A DNA stretch of 64,000 nt from assembly GCF_014905175.1 (NCBI RefSeq), contig NC_057792.1, forward strand, positions 17,676,963-17,740,962, in the 5' to 3' direction. The notes beneath the pieces were generated by a model, which saw nothing but the letters and a program-made list of their open reading frames with translations, was not told where the DNA came from and ran no database searches. Source of the DNA: Aphidius gifuensis. Taxonomy: Eukaryota > Arthropoda > Insecta > Hymenoptera > Braconidae. Made by a program: the position numbers and the translations under genes. This document shows, piece by piece, positions 14,401 through 27,475 of the stretch; the stretch's first letter is position 1; every line of letters starts with the position of its first letter.

Positions 14401-16820
14401 AATATTCAGAGGATCAAGTCTGAATATTTTTAGTAAAATAACGGCTCAATTTTTCAGCTGCATGAATAATCGTATTGCAGCAGCTGATTTAAAAAATATT
14501 TTTATTATCAACTTTCCTAGTAAAAAATAAAAAAAAATAAAATTTATGTTTATAACTTTAACAAAAGAATATCAATTCAAGAGCAGATTTAAACGTAAAT
14601 AAATTCAACCTCTATGTAAAATAAATAAAAATAATAAAATTATTGTATAAAAATATAATAATAATAAAAAAAAAAAAATAAGAGAAATAGTAGACAACAT
14701 AAGCTATATTGCCAATATATATAAATCTACTAAAATCGTTTGGTCATTTATGATTTGCGTGAATTTAAAATTTATCGTCAATTTTAGCAAGGTAAAATAA
14801 AGCCCCAGGGGATACAAGTGTGAAGTGTAGCCCAGTTTTAAATATGTACAGCTATACTCACAAATTCATTGTTTCATTTTAGTGAAATGTCATGGATTTG
14901 TTTGTATGTGTTATTGTGCAAATAATTTTAACACTGTGTACTGTAAAAGCTCTCAATACATATAAAATGAAATTGAATGTATTGAATTGTATTGTGCGCA
15001 AACTGTGTAACGCATTTTGGTTAATATGAAAACGCACAAGAGAATATTTTACAGTCAGAAAATAAACTATTGGAGGATATCCAATTTGAGCTTATTTGAT
15101 CACTCATATATATACCAATTGGGAATTCAGATATAAACCCAAAAGAATTTTTCATTACTCACATACATTGTGTAATTCTTTTGTGTAAAATTAAAATTTC
15201 ATTTTATTAATTTTTTATTAACTTGATTTACGTTTTTTTATTTTTCAAATTTTAAATCTGAATTAAAATTGATTGATTGAATTTTTTCAACAGTATATTG
15301 AATTGATTAGATTTTTAATATTTCAATTTGTATTTTAAATTTTTAATGACTATTTTCATTTTAAAATTAGATTGACAAAATCAATAGTTAAATTATTTGC
15401 AGACATGAAAATATCATATCTATGCAACCAGACTTTGTATATAAAATTTCCAAATTCAAATAAAGTCGTTAATAAAAATAAAAAAAAAAAAGCTTAATCC
15501 TGCTATATATAAAAAAGTCGAATATAAAAGTAAAAAATCCAACGCATTAAAATGAAAGATATTTAATATAACAGAAAAAATATAATTTTTTATTTTCCAC
15601 AATTTTTCTACTCGATGAATTTTTTTGTTAATGACTCGGTGAGTTAATTACCAGCTTGAGCTTGTATGTTATTAAGCCAAGTATAGTCATGATGTATATA
15701 TGAATTTGAGTGTATTGAATGTCTGTATATTGGTAAAGAGGATTTGTCGATAAAATCAGCGAGAATGAGTCTCAAGAGATCAGAAAAGAAAAGAAAGAAA
15801 AAAAAAGCTCTCCCTTGGGTTTTATGTCTTTTTTTTTTGTATGCTTTGTCCTATTTTTTTATTTTTTTATTTTGGTGGTAGTGGTATGGTGACGTACAAG
15901 TAGATTTCACATCTTTTACTTGATTCACATATATACAGGGTTACTGAACTTGACGACCCAAGGGATGAAGAATCGATAGATTTTGTTCACTCTAGTCTCG
16001 ATTTTCTTCTCACGATTCCAATAACCTAAAATACTTCGTCAAATTCACTCAGCCATTTAAAAAAAAGCCTCCAGTTGATATTTTCAACTAAACACATATA
16101 TTTTTATCGATAAATCTTTCAATTGACAGTCGAGGATTTGTTGCTGTAATTTGATAGTTGAATAATCATCTCACAAATTGCTTAAATATTTTAATTGACG
16201 TTGCTTAATTGTGCCAAATTATAGATACACATATTTAATATTAATAATATTATTATTGTATTATAAGTACAATCAATACTATGTATTCTAATGATAATTA
16301 AATTTAAATTTTACCAAGATATATTTTCATAATTAGTGCTACATCAATGAGCTTACATAAATAATGCAATAATTAATTTAATAAATATAGTATTTCATTA
16401 TTACTACTATTATTATTATAATATAAAAAATGAAGAAAATTAATTTTCAATCCTGTAAATTAATTATACTAGTATTACTTTACTCAGCGCATTAATTAAA
16501 AAATAAAAAAAAATATAAAATAAAATTAATCTTATCATTCAATTGAATACAAAAAAAAAATATAAAAAAAAAATGAAATAAATAAAAAAAATTTATATCA
16601 ACAAATTGGAATCTCTTTTCATGATATATATTTTTCATCATTTCGAGAAATGAAATTGCGGATTTTCCATTGACAGATGGTAAAGAGAGAAAAAATACGA
16701 AAGAGGGGTGATGGTGGTGGTTGTATATAATATATATATATTAAATGAAAATTGGTTTGGTGTATTGCACACACACCAACACCCAACAAACATCAGTGTG
16801 TATTGATGCAAAAGCTAGTA
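8451..16820. other. Non-coding AT-rich DNA, presumed PlexA intron
   Basis: No coding exon was recognised. GC-richer patches occur near 8900-9010, 11110-11330, 11920-12050, 12300-12440 and 13520-13640, none giving a recognisable protein. A strong hairpin lies at 10987-11016 and a TGGCGCC motif at 11143-11149. The rest is poly-T/poly-A and dinucleotide-rich sequence, almost pure A/T around 13850-16600. Confidence 0.6.
10987..11016. repeat. GC-rich inverted repeat (12-bp stem, 6-nt loop)
   Basis: GGCCTCAA and TTGAGGCC flank the loop TCGCCC. Three to four further base pairs extend the stem outward with one mismatch. It stands out from AT-rich surroundings. It could form an RNA or cruciform hairpin but is too short for a microRNA precursor; function unknown. 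Confidence 0.5.
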
Positions 16821-17640
16821 TATATACGAGCCCTTTTGACATCCGCCTTCTGGTTTCCTGTTTCGCGACCTGCTTTGATGCTATATCACTGACAATGTCA
16901 TCGTTGAAACTGTAATTTACCTACCGAAAAGCCAACACGTTACGAACCATTGGGCTTTGTCTATCAGGTGCCTCTCGGCAAAATAGATACAATCTCGACA
17001 TTATCTAATGCATACGCAAACACAAGACATGGCATTTCACCCACAGAGAATAACATTTCATTTGACTAACAAGATATACGATTATCATGATAAAATATCT
17101 ACACATATATTGATATTGTTTATATATTTAAAATTTGATTGATTGATATAACAATATTTTGAATAAATAATTATCGCTGCGATAATACTACAAGTATATT
17201 TTTAAATATGCGGTATATTTATAAGTAAAAGTGCACATGCGGTTTTTAAAATGACAGAGGGTTTTGAGACCAGGTCATGTAACATCGGTGTGGCTTTAAA
17301 TCATCCCCTTTATCCAGCAGAAAAAAAAAAAAAAAAACTAAATGGGAAAAAAAAATAAAAATAGTGCGGCTAAAGAAAGATGGGGAAAAGCATGCTGCTT
17401 AGTGAGTGGAATACTGTGAGGGGTATATAGCGCACACTTGATGAGGTAGCAATGGGGCCAAGGGATGAAGCGAAAAAATAAAAAAAAAATAAATGCAAAA
17501 AAAAAAACGGGTGGAAGAAAAGAAGAAAAAAAAGGTATAATGTGCATCACCCTCGTTTGATAGGGTGAACATTAAGCTGGTTTTATAAGCCCGGGGCGCG
17601 TGGATTGTCGTTGTTGAAAGATACTCGACCCTTGTACAAG
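16821..17640. other. GC-richer intronic segment
   Basis: Base composition rises here, notably at 16830-17050 and 17240-17640. A 53-codon open frame at 16908-17066 is preceded and followed by stops, lacks evident splice sites and was not recognised. A 17-base poly-A run lies near 17321-17337. The segment is best read as non-coding, possibly regulatory. Confidence 0.35.
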
Positions 17641-20600
17641 CAGCTCTCTATATATATACACACATTCAATAAGGTATTATCTCTCGATTCGCATTTTTTA
17701 CTTACATATATTTGTCTAGTTTTTCATTTACTTTTTAATTAAATTATTTTTAATAAAACTATGTACAATTGTATGGTTATATTTCAAATTTTTTTTCACT
17801 TAAAATATTTCTGTTTTTTAATTATTTTTTTTCTTGCTAAATAATTTTTTATTTTGGCAACTAACCAAAAAAATCCTTTCTCAATTTTGGGTATTTTTTT
17901 TTTATCCTTCTTTTTACGTAATGAAACCATTTAACCGAGCTTTGTCGGATTGTCACCAATTACTTATTTTTATACTCTCTGAGTATAAAACTGATTTTAT
18001 TTTTTGATATTATTTTCAACACCTTAATACGAATTTTATTTTTTATTTATTTTACAATTCAATTGAATTTAATATATAAAAGTTAAATAGATAAAAAAAA
18101 ATCAAGCTTTAACCATCAAACACTGTCTAAAGACGTCTATAAATCACGATATTTTGATGGGATCAAATTTGTGGTGCAATTTCACCAGGTTACAATATAC
18201 TTAGGTCAAATTTTTCATGAAAAGTAAATCCAAGCAGTTATTACCAGCTATATTGTGTACGACACAAATCTCTGGACATAGAAAAATTATTAACCCAAAC
18301 AAAAAAAAAAGAAAAACAAATTAAATAAAAAGTATTAAAATAAATAAATAATGACTATATATAAAATAATAATATATATAGTGTTAGTGTACATTTTATA
18401 TGGCCTAGGTCATTTTGTTTTTATCGCTAAATTTTATTATACGCACATCCAAGCACGTATGTAACTTCAGGTAAATTCACATCCATGCTAAACTATATAC
18501 TTCATGAACCATCCACTATCGTCCATTGTTTTCTGCACACTTTTGTCATAAAAACGCGTATATATATATAAATTATATGTGCAATAAATAAATATATATA
18601 TATAAACAAAAACAAAATAAAAAAAAAAAAAAGGAAGCAGCAGGCAATGTGTCGGGCTTTTATAAATATAGTACAAGCACACGAAGAACGTCTCATTCAC
18701 CGGATGTCAGCCACTGTCGCCTTTGTTTTAATTTTTTTTTTGTATTATTTATAAATATTATTATTATTTATTTAAAGCTCATTGTTTTGTTTAATAATCA
18801 ACATATATTTTCTTCATCTCTCCATCTTTTTTTCCCGCATGATTATATTTTATTTCTCTCTACTCTTTTTTTTTACATACGTCGATCTTCTCTTTTGCCT
18901 CTTTTATTTTTTCGTTTCCTGCATCCTCGAGATTCGTGTACCATCAACCGGAGAAAATGCCAGATGGTAGCGCTTGCGCTCTGACAATAACCACGCAAGT
19001 CGATAACTGAAGCAAAAAAAAAAAACACAGTATTGCAAGACTATTTCTGTCTTTTTTTTTCATCATCATATGATACCCCAAACACTGGTCTAGATTTACA
19101 CGTAATTTTAGTGATGGAGTAACACAAATGGTCCAGCTCAGTCAACCAGTTGCTATTCCAAACTCATCGTCATCTTTGTATATAACAAAATTTGACTCAC
19201 TGAAAATCACTGTACCAAGCAAAAGTAGTTATACCTATATAGTTGTCTGGCTTGTACTGGATCCTCTTGGGTATCACTACCAAGCAATTTCTCTTCTTCG
19301 TTCCCTTTCAAATTAAAATATACCGAGTTGTGAAAGACAGAGACAAAATCATGAAAATTATTCCTGATATTAACCAGACGAATATCTATGTTTTATCATT
19401 TTATTTTTATTAACTTTTTCAACTTATTTAAATTATTATTTTTTTAATATAGTCCAATACAACGTAATGGATATTGAATTTAAAGTTTTTTTTTTCATTA
19501 CATGACACAGTGTATTAGAAACTTTTGATTTAATTATTTTTATATTAAAAAAAAAGTGTTAATGATTTTTTAACGACGTTACTTGAATTTAGCTCATTTA
19601 TGTTGTCGTTTTTTTCAAGACCAGGTATACTTGGTTTGTTGAGATGCGGGCATTTCACTCATCCGCCCACCCAGTCACAATCTCATAGCATGTAAAATAG
19701 TAAACCCCTATTAGTTTGTTGCTCATTAAAATTTTTAAACTTAGGGAAAAAAAAAATTAATTAATTGCAACACGTTATATACATTTTTATGGCAATCTTG
19801 ACAATTATTCATGTATTTTTTTTTTAAATAACTATTGAATAATATATAGTTGAATTTATATTACTACAAATTACGTACATGTATAATATAAATTATAATT
19901 AATTTATTATATATTCACAAAACATCTTTGTAGATAAATTGTTTATTTTGTAACTTGAATGTTATCAATATAAACAACAAGTTTATTTGTCAAATACATT
20001 TGATGATACTTTGCTTCAATTTCAACATATCATTATGCTAATTAATTATCACATAATGAAAAAACTTGGAAAATTCAACTACCACATGTGCGCATATTTA
20101 TACTTTGTATATTTTACACATCACTGTGTTTTAATCATCATTTTTCGCTGTTATTATTTTATTTCATTTCTCTTTTTTTACTTGAACTTTTTATAAAAAA
20201 ATATGTATGCATTTCTTGTTTATTTTTAATTTTATATCAAAAACATTGCAAGCATATTTATTTATTTTTTTTTTAATTCAACTTTTTCTCATCTATATGG
20301 ATCCTCATTAACTGTACCGAGTTTCTGTCTAAAAAATATATACACATTTTATTCAAAAAAATTTTTCTTTTATTTAACTCGTCACCGGTGGATCAATGTA
20401 GGTCATGCATTTTTTTTTGTTTTATAAAAAACATGGAATTTTCTTCAATTTAATATTATGAATAAATTTTTTTTTTTTTTTCATATTTATTTGATATAAT
20501 TTTTTTTTATTTGAATAATTAAACAGTAAACTTGTGTTGTTGAAAATTAAAATTAAAGAAATTATTTCGTTTATTGTTTTTTTAAATTGCAAAATAGTTA

Positions 20601-23600
20601 ATATTCAACAATTGTTTTTGTAATATCGATTTATAAATAGCTATTTTATATTATTTTTTTTTGTCGTTCATTATAGCAATAACCATACTACCAAAAATAA
20701 TACCACACAAACACAATACAACACCTAAACCTATGTACAATTTTATAGACATTGGTATACCTGTGTATATTTGTAAAATAACCGTTATCAGAATTGCACA
20801 TTCACATGATATTAAACATATATATTTCATAGCAAACAGTCTCGATCTACATGGTTATACTCAGTAAAATAAAAAAAAAATATTGCTAAAGTTTTTTATT
20901 TTTATATTTTTGTAATAAAGAAAAAAAAAAAAAAAAGTTCTATAATACAATGATCATTTATGTAAATTTGATATGTCTGTATAAATTTATATATAAAAAG
21001 AAAAAAAAATAAAACATAATGGAAAATGATCGATAGTAATTTTGCAAAAACTCTGAAATACTTGACGAGATTTTGCAACAGGGTGCGGTGAAAGACGAGT
21101 CATTCAGAAGGGATGAAAAAAAGAGAAAGGGAAATAAAAAAAAGAGGGAGAGAATGATGGTTATATTGACGTAGGATTTGAAAATATATATGTATATATG
21201 TAATAGGTGGATGGTTGTACCGTACCGGGAAAATTGCAAGAAAACTTCCGACAAGTATAGTAGCCGATCGAAACGCCGCGCCCTTTTTTGCCACAAAAAT
21301 AAAATGGTTGTGACTACCTCCGGTATATCCTCATTTGAAATTGCATACTATTTCATTTCCTCTTCAGTGTGCTTTTTTTTTTTTTCATATATATTTTTAT
21401 TTTTTCTACTCTATTTCTCAATTTTATAGTTTGTACAATTTCTTCACACGTCTTCTATATATACGCGACATTTCCAATTGACTTGAACTACGAATCCAAC
21501 CACGAAGGTGACACGTTGCATTGTCAATTGCTTGCTTGCTAGCTTACTTGCTAACCCCTAAATGTACATTGACATTTATCTATAGATATACTTGAAAATA
21601 TATGTAGGATTGAGTAAATTGTCGCGCGTGCCAATCGCTCATCTAACCAGCTTCCGGGTTATTGGTCAGCAAAGATTTTCAAAACGTGTCACATTTATAC
21701 ACAATGTGACATTTTTGATCCTGGTGATATAGCAAATTTCTCGTTCAGCAATTTATTTATATATTTATTTTAACTCGAAATTTACAGGTTTATTTTTATG
21801 ATTTTTTTTCTTTCTTGAGAAATATATTTTTAATAGTAAAAAAAAATGAAAATAGTACTTTAAATTATATATTTTTTTATAATTAATTTGAAGTTGTAAT
21901 TAAAAAAAAATATATGATGAATATTCATTCCATGCATAAATTATTAATTAATATTTATTCAATGTTCATATATTAATTATTTATGTATTTTAATCATTCA
22001 GTATATTAATTTAAATTTTCATTGAAATTAATTGATTAATATTATAATTTTATATTTATATTATTTTCTAATTTTATTCCTATGTTAATTATTTATTGTT
22101 TTTTTTTTTAACATTCAAAATTAATTATAAAAATTGAATAGTCTGTGATATTTCAAACAGTAGAAAATACGCTTTGTCAACATTATCAAAATTCCAGTAT
22201 ATTTTGCTTGTATTTTTTGGAGTTTTTTTTTTCTAAAAATATAACGTCATTCTAGTGTTATAAAATTAATAACTAATTTTACAACTAACACAAAATAACC
22301 TCGTTTTAAATTAAATTTAAATTAAAAGAAAACAATGTGTCTAGAGTGAAGAAAAAAAAAAAAAATAATAAAAATTCAATATAAGACTACCGTAGATGGT
22401 TAAAATGACAAAAAATAAAAAAAATAATCGAGTGGTTTTACTGATGCATGAAAAAGAGAATAAAAAATCAGGTAAAACTTTTAAAAATTTTATTTTTTAT
22501 TTATTTATTTTTAGCTTTTTTATTTTTTTCGGTTCAATGAGGTTTTAGTGGTCGAGTTTTGACACAACTCTTCACCACTGACAGTGAATTGGTCTTGTTT
22601 TCTTTTATCCTAAACTTGTGTGTATGTGTCTATACGTCAGTATGTGTGTGTCATGCTGATGCTACTGGTGTACCAAGTGGTTTTACGAGTCATTCTCCTC
22701 CACTGCCACCACCACCATCAGCATCACTACTACTTATCAAATTCTCATGTCCACTCTGGTACATTCAACCACCCCTAAAACACGTTCATTCTCTGTACCA
22801 AACATGTCATAGCTTTTTCCCCTTAATTTTACCCTCTCCAAATAGTTTTCAACTGGAGTAACAATGTGTATGTAAATGGTTGCGTACATGTTCTCATTGA
22901 ATTTTCCACGATGTTGTTTTATATGTCGTTAACAGCTCTTGGGTGATACTCCATTCGTGTTCTCGTCAACGCATTCATCAAGATCGAATTCATTTAACCC
23001 ATTTATTTATCAACAACCTTTTTTATTTTATTTTTTTTTTCATTTTTCTCTACATTCTTTTCATCATCAAGCCACTCTATACACATGGACATTTATTTTT
23101 TCACATGACGAAAAATTCAAAAAAAAAAAATAACATTTTTTATGAGAGAAAAATAAAAAAGTGTCAAAATACACTCGACATATTTTTTTAAAAGCTATAT
23201 ATTCTGTCAGAAATGAAGACAAATAACTATTTTATGTTGTTTTTTAAATATTCAACATTTATTTTGAGTTTATGTTTGAAAAAATTCGTTGAAAAACTAA
23301 AATGTATATATTTTTTTTGAAAAAATATATTGACAAATATAGAAGACCTTGGCGTAACGTATAAATAAATAAAATAAATATTTATTTATATTGTTATTGA
23401 TAAAATTATTTAAAAATAAAATTCGTAAAATTAATATTTTCACAATTGGAGCATAAGTTTATTGTTGATTTTCCAAAGTAAATTAACACTTAATTTAACA
23501 AAATCGAATGTTCAACAAGAAAAATAAAAGGGTCATATTAATAATGTTCTATAATCAAGTGACCATTATAATTTTTTCTGCATTTATGAACATTCAAAAT

Positions 23601-26600
23601 AGCATAAACACAAATTAAACAATTCATTAACAGTCCAGGTGTATTTATGGGTTAATTTTCCTCTGATAAATTGACGAATCGACTGTGGAACATTCTGTTA
23701 AATTAGATGCAGCGTATTTATATATAGCAGTAGTAGTTGGTGACAATATAAGCGCTTGTAATCGTTTCAAGTATTGGACAAACGAGTAACTTGGCACACT
23801 GATGGTGTCACGAATTATTCTCTAAAATAGTCCATTAGTGTCATGTCCAGTCAAGCCCACAGCTAGTCACACACTGTCTCAACACATTTTGCCAGTATTC
23901 ATGGTCCAATGGCATACTCTTTTTTCATTTTTTTTTTTTTTTTCTATTTATACTTTTTTTATTTTTCTTTAAATTGCGAATAACCACAAACTGCAAAACC
24001 ATATATACAAACTCATGTAAAATCCAATTATAAAATGAGAAAAGATTTTAAATTTATATTTTATTATTTTTATTATTATTATTAAAATTAAATGCCACTT
24101 TTTTATATTAATTATTTTTTTAAAAAATAAAAGCTATTCATTAATTTAATTTTAATTTAATAAATTGTTCAAAATATTTAACATAAAAATTACATAAAAA
24201 GTTTAGACTCTTTTAAATTATTTTTATTATAAAAAAAAAAATTATATATTTATTAAAATAGAAAAAATAAATTACAGTAAATTGAAAATTCTTTAGAATA
24301 TTTACTTATAATTATTGGAAAAAATTTCATATTTAAATTTTTTTAAAAGAAAAAATCAGTCATCTATGAAAAAAAAAAAAAGTTTAATTTAATTTAAAAA
24401 TTTTTTCGGTACACTTATTTTCATACGTCAATATAATAAATAATAATAATAAATTTAATATTATAAAACAAGAAATAACATCAGTCATGCGATTAAAATA
24501 TATATATTTATTAATTTTAATATTTTGTTATAATTTTGGAGAAAATCACAGGTGCGTAAAACAGTGTGAAACACAAAGTTTCGTGTACTGTGAGATAATC
24601 AATTATAACTGAGCCAATTTTACTGGTAAAAAGAGAAAAATACAAAAAGAGAGAAAATGCCACAGGCTCTGTTAATGAGAATTTCCTGCAAAAGGACCTT
24701 GTGAGCTAAACAAAGCATAAAGACTAATTGGGATCTTGAATTTGAAAAAAAAATTATTTAAAAAATATATATACAGAGAATTAAAACTACTGTTATAGAA
24801 CGTTTGTCTGTCAGATATAGAAACATGCTGAAAAAAAAATAAATCAACCAACCAAACAATAAAAAAAAAAAAAGAAAAATACATTCATCAATTTTATAAT
24901 GAGAGCTTTACTTTAAAATTAAATTAAAAAATATTAATCAATTAAAATCCACATAAAATTGAACAATTTTATAACAATAATAATATTATTTTCTTTAAAA
25001 TAGTTATGTCGATAATCAATATAAAATCAATAATGAGGTTTTGTGTATATAAAATTAATAATGCAGTATAAAAGTTTGACTGCTTAAGTTTAACGAGTAT
25101 TAATGACTCAAGCTGTGGACAGTGGCACTATATATTTTTAGCCTAACAATAATTTAGCCACCTATATTCAAATGCACAATACATAACAAGTATCGATTGT
25201 TAAATAAAGATAAGTGTATATAACACTCGATATTTATAGACATACACAGGTATGATTTACATTGTCAACAAAATTACATAGAGTCATTGATATATAATAT
25301 ATAATATTTCTTATCAATTTATATCAATACATATATTTGCACACTTTGTTGATTAAATCAGAAAAAAATATATCCTTTTTTACTTTTGTTTTGTGCATTC
25401 AGTAAACTTGGTACTTTCACTCATACATCATTCACGGGACTGCAATTAAATTTTTTTTTTTTTGTATCCATTTGAATTAAAAAATAATACACTTCATTCA
25501 TTATGCCATGTGACTCTATCGATTCTATTGGCATAAGCTTTTTCAATCTCAACAAATATACATTTTTTTTTTTTTTTCCAATTTTATCCTCTGGTGTTTA
25601 TTCCATTTTATTTTTTTTTTATGCTCAACAGAGTATAAATAATATAAAAGTCGACACAAAAAAATATTTAAAAATAAAAAAAAATTAAATTGAAATACAA
25701 AATAATAGAAAGAAAACTCAAATATTGTTTCTGTAATTATTATTGTGACAAATGGATTTCGATTAAATTTTATATAAATTTTATTTCACCAAAGAAAAAT
25801 TTAGTAATTTAAATCAAATTTTTATAGTGTAATTAATATTATTATTAATATATTTTTCAACAAACTCATTATAATTTTAATATAAATATTAAAATGCAAT
25901 CTGATTATAAATACTTGATTTAAATTTAATTGAAATTTAAATCCAATTGAAGTATGCCACACACAAATGCGTGTGAGGACTGAGGAGGGTGCGTTATATG
26001 TCAGTATCGATTGAATTTTCATTGTGAAATATACTGCAGGTATATCATCAAATAGACAATAGTGTAATATAGTAATAAAGCCTAGCCAACATAAATTCAA
26101 ACGACCTCACTTATTCAAATATTATAATATACATCTGCCTCAAAGTTACCGCTTTTATTTTCCTATTCAACCAAGCTATGATAATATTTTTTTTATCCTA
26201 AATCCTAAATAAATTTATACCAATTATCATAGTATAATATTGCTGCATAGAGATTCCTGTATTCAGTATTAAATTCTTCCAATAATCAATCAACCAAATA
26301 TATATATTTTCCAACATCATAATAATAATTATATCTGTATTGACATTGTAGATTTTCCTTGCTTTGATGTCGTTATCAAAACCAATCAATGCTCAATGAG
26401 ATGAGTACTGTATAATCTGTGGTTCATGTCTTTGTCATATTAATTATATAAATTTATTGAAACAATAAATATTCAAATGTTAATTAAAAAAAACTTGGCT
26501 GATTGCCAAAAAAAACTATTCAATATAAAATTCAAAAAAAACAGATGGTATTTATGAAAATATTTATAGTTGATTTTTGATTTTATCATCAAAGTAATAT

Positions 26601-27292
26601 TACACTTATCTTGATTAAAAAATATTTCATCTAAATGATTTCAAGTAATACCATAATATAATTTAAAAGTTAAATATTTAATCCATCAAGAGAGACCGAG
26701 TTCTATGCACAGTGTTTCTTTTTTTTTTCTTTAAAGTTTTGTAGAAAAAAAAAATATATATCTCATTTATAACAAGACAAGAGTAATATTAATAATAACA
26801 ATAATAATAAAGAAGAATAAAAGCTTCCAAGTTTCATTATGACTAGTTAAAGTTGTCATGGCTTAAAAAGCTTTGTAAAAATATAATTTTAAGAATTTTA
26901 TCCATCATATGCCAAGCAAAATAATTGTAGTAGCTTGGTACACTTAGTAAATATGTTGCTATATGAAAATATGTAAATTGTCTTGTTGGCATCATGGATA
27001 AACTCATTTTAAAGTCACGTGTAGATAGTGGGTTTTAAACTATAAAACGTTTTAACAGACTTCTATGTAGTTTTACTTCCTCTTCAATGTCAGTATGGTG
27101 GGCATTGTGGTTCCAAGTTTAAGCAGCTAAACACCACACATTTCCATATATGTTTAAATAATATTCCTATTTTTTTTTTAATTTATACTCATTGGTTAAA
27201 AAAATATTTAGTATATCAAAATAAATAAATAATAAATGGATGTCTTAAACGAGATTTAAATTTCTAATTTTTTGATTTGTTTTTTGTTACAG
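17641..27292. other. Non-coding AT-rich DNA ending at the sema exon acceptor
   Basis: No exon was recognised. Patches of higher GC lie near 18690-18990, 19120-19310, 21060-21300, 21440-21700 and 22560-22980. A 9-bp stem with 7-nt loop (TGTCACATT/AATGTGACA) is at 21687-21711. A cag|gtaa site at 18470/18471 could be a cryptic or recursive splice site but has a weak pyrimidine tract. The segment ends in the pyrimidine tract and AG at 27291-27292. Confidence 0.6.
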
Positions 27293-27475
27293 AAATTACA
27301 AACTATTGCTGAGGATTTTTGTGGTCTTGATGTTAATACACCATTGGGAGGACAAGAACCAATGATTGCAATGCCAGTACTTACATTTAATACATTATTA
27401 ACAGCTGTCGCAGCAACATCAACTGGTGATTATACTGTTGTCTTCATTGGTACTCAAAAAGGTCATCTTAAAAAG
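27293..27475 (+). CDS. PlexA: PlexA exon: C-terminal part of sema domain (61 codons)
   Basis: The exon follows the acceptor ttttttgttacag and ends at AAG|GTTAG. It is 183 nt, phase 0 on both sides. It reads EDFCGLDVNTPLGGQEP, then VVFIGTQKGHLKK, which matches the last blades of plexin A sema domains (FCGLD..PLGG and VVFVGTKSGKLKK in vertebrates). It joins in frame to the exon at 51384. The translation stays open into both flanking introns for a few codons, so the boundaries rest on the splice signals and family alignment. It has no plausible start codon of its own. Confidence 0.93.

Noticed and set aside
16908..17066. 53-codon open frame in a GC-richer patch as a missing sema exon
   Set aside because: It is closed by stops on both sides, lacks convincing splice sites, and its product does not resemble plexin sema sequence.
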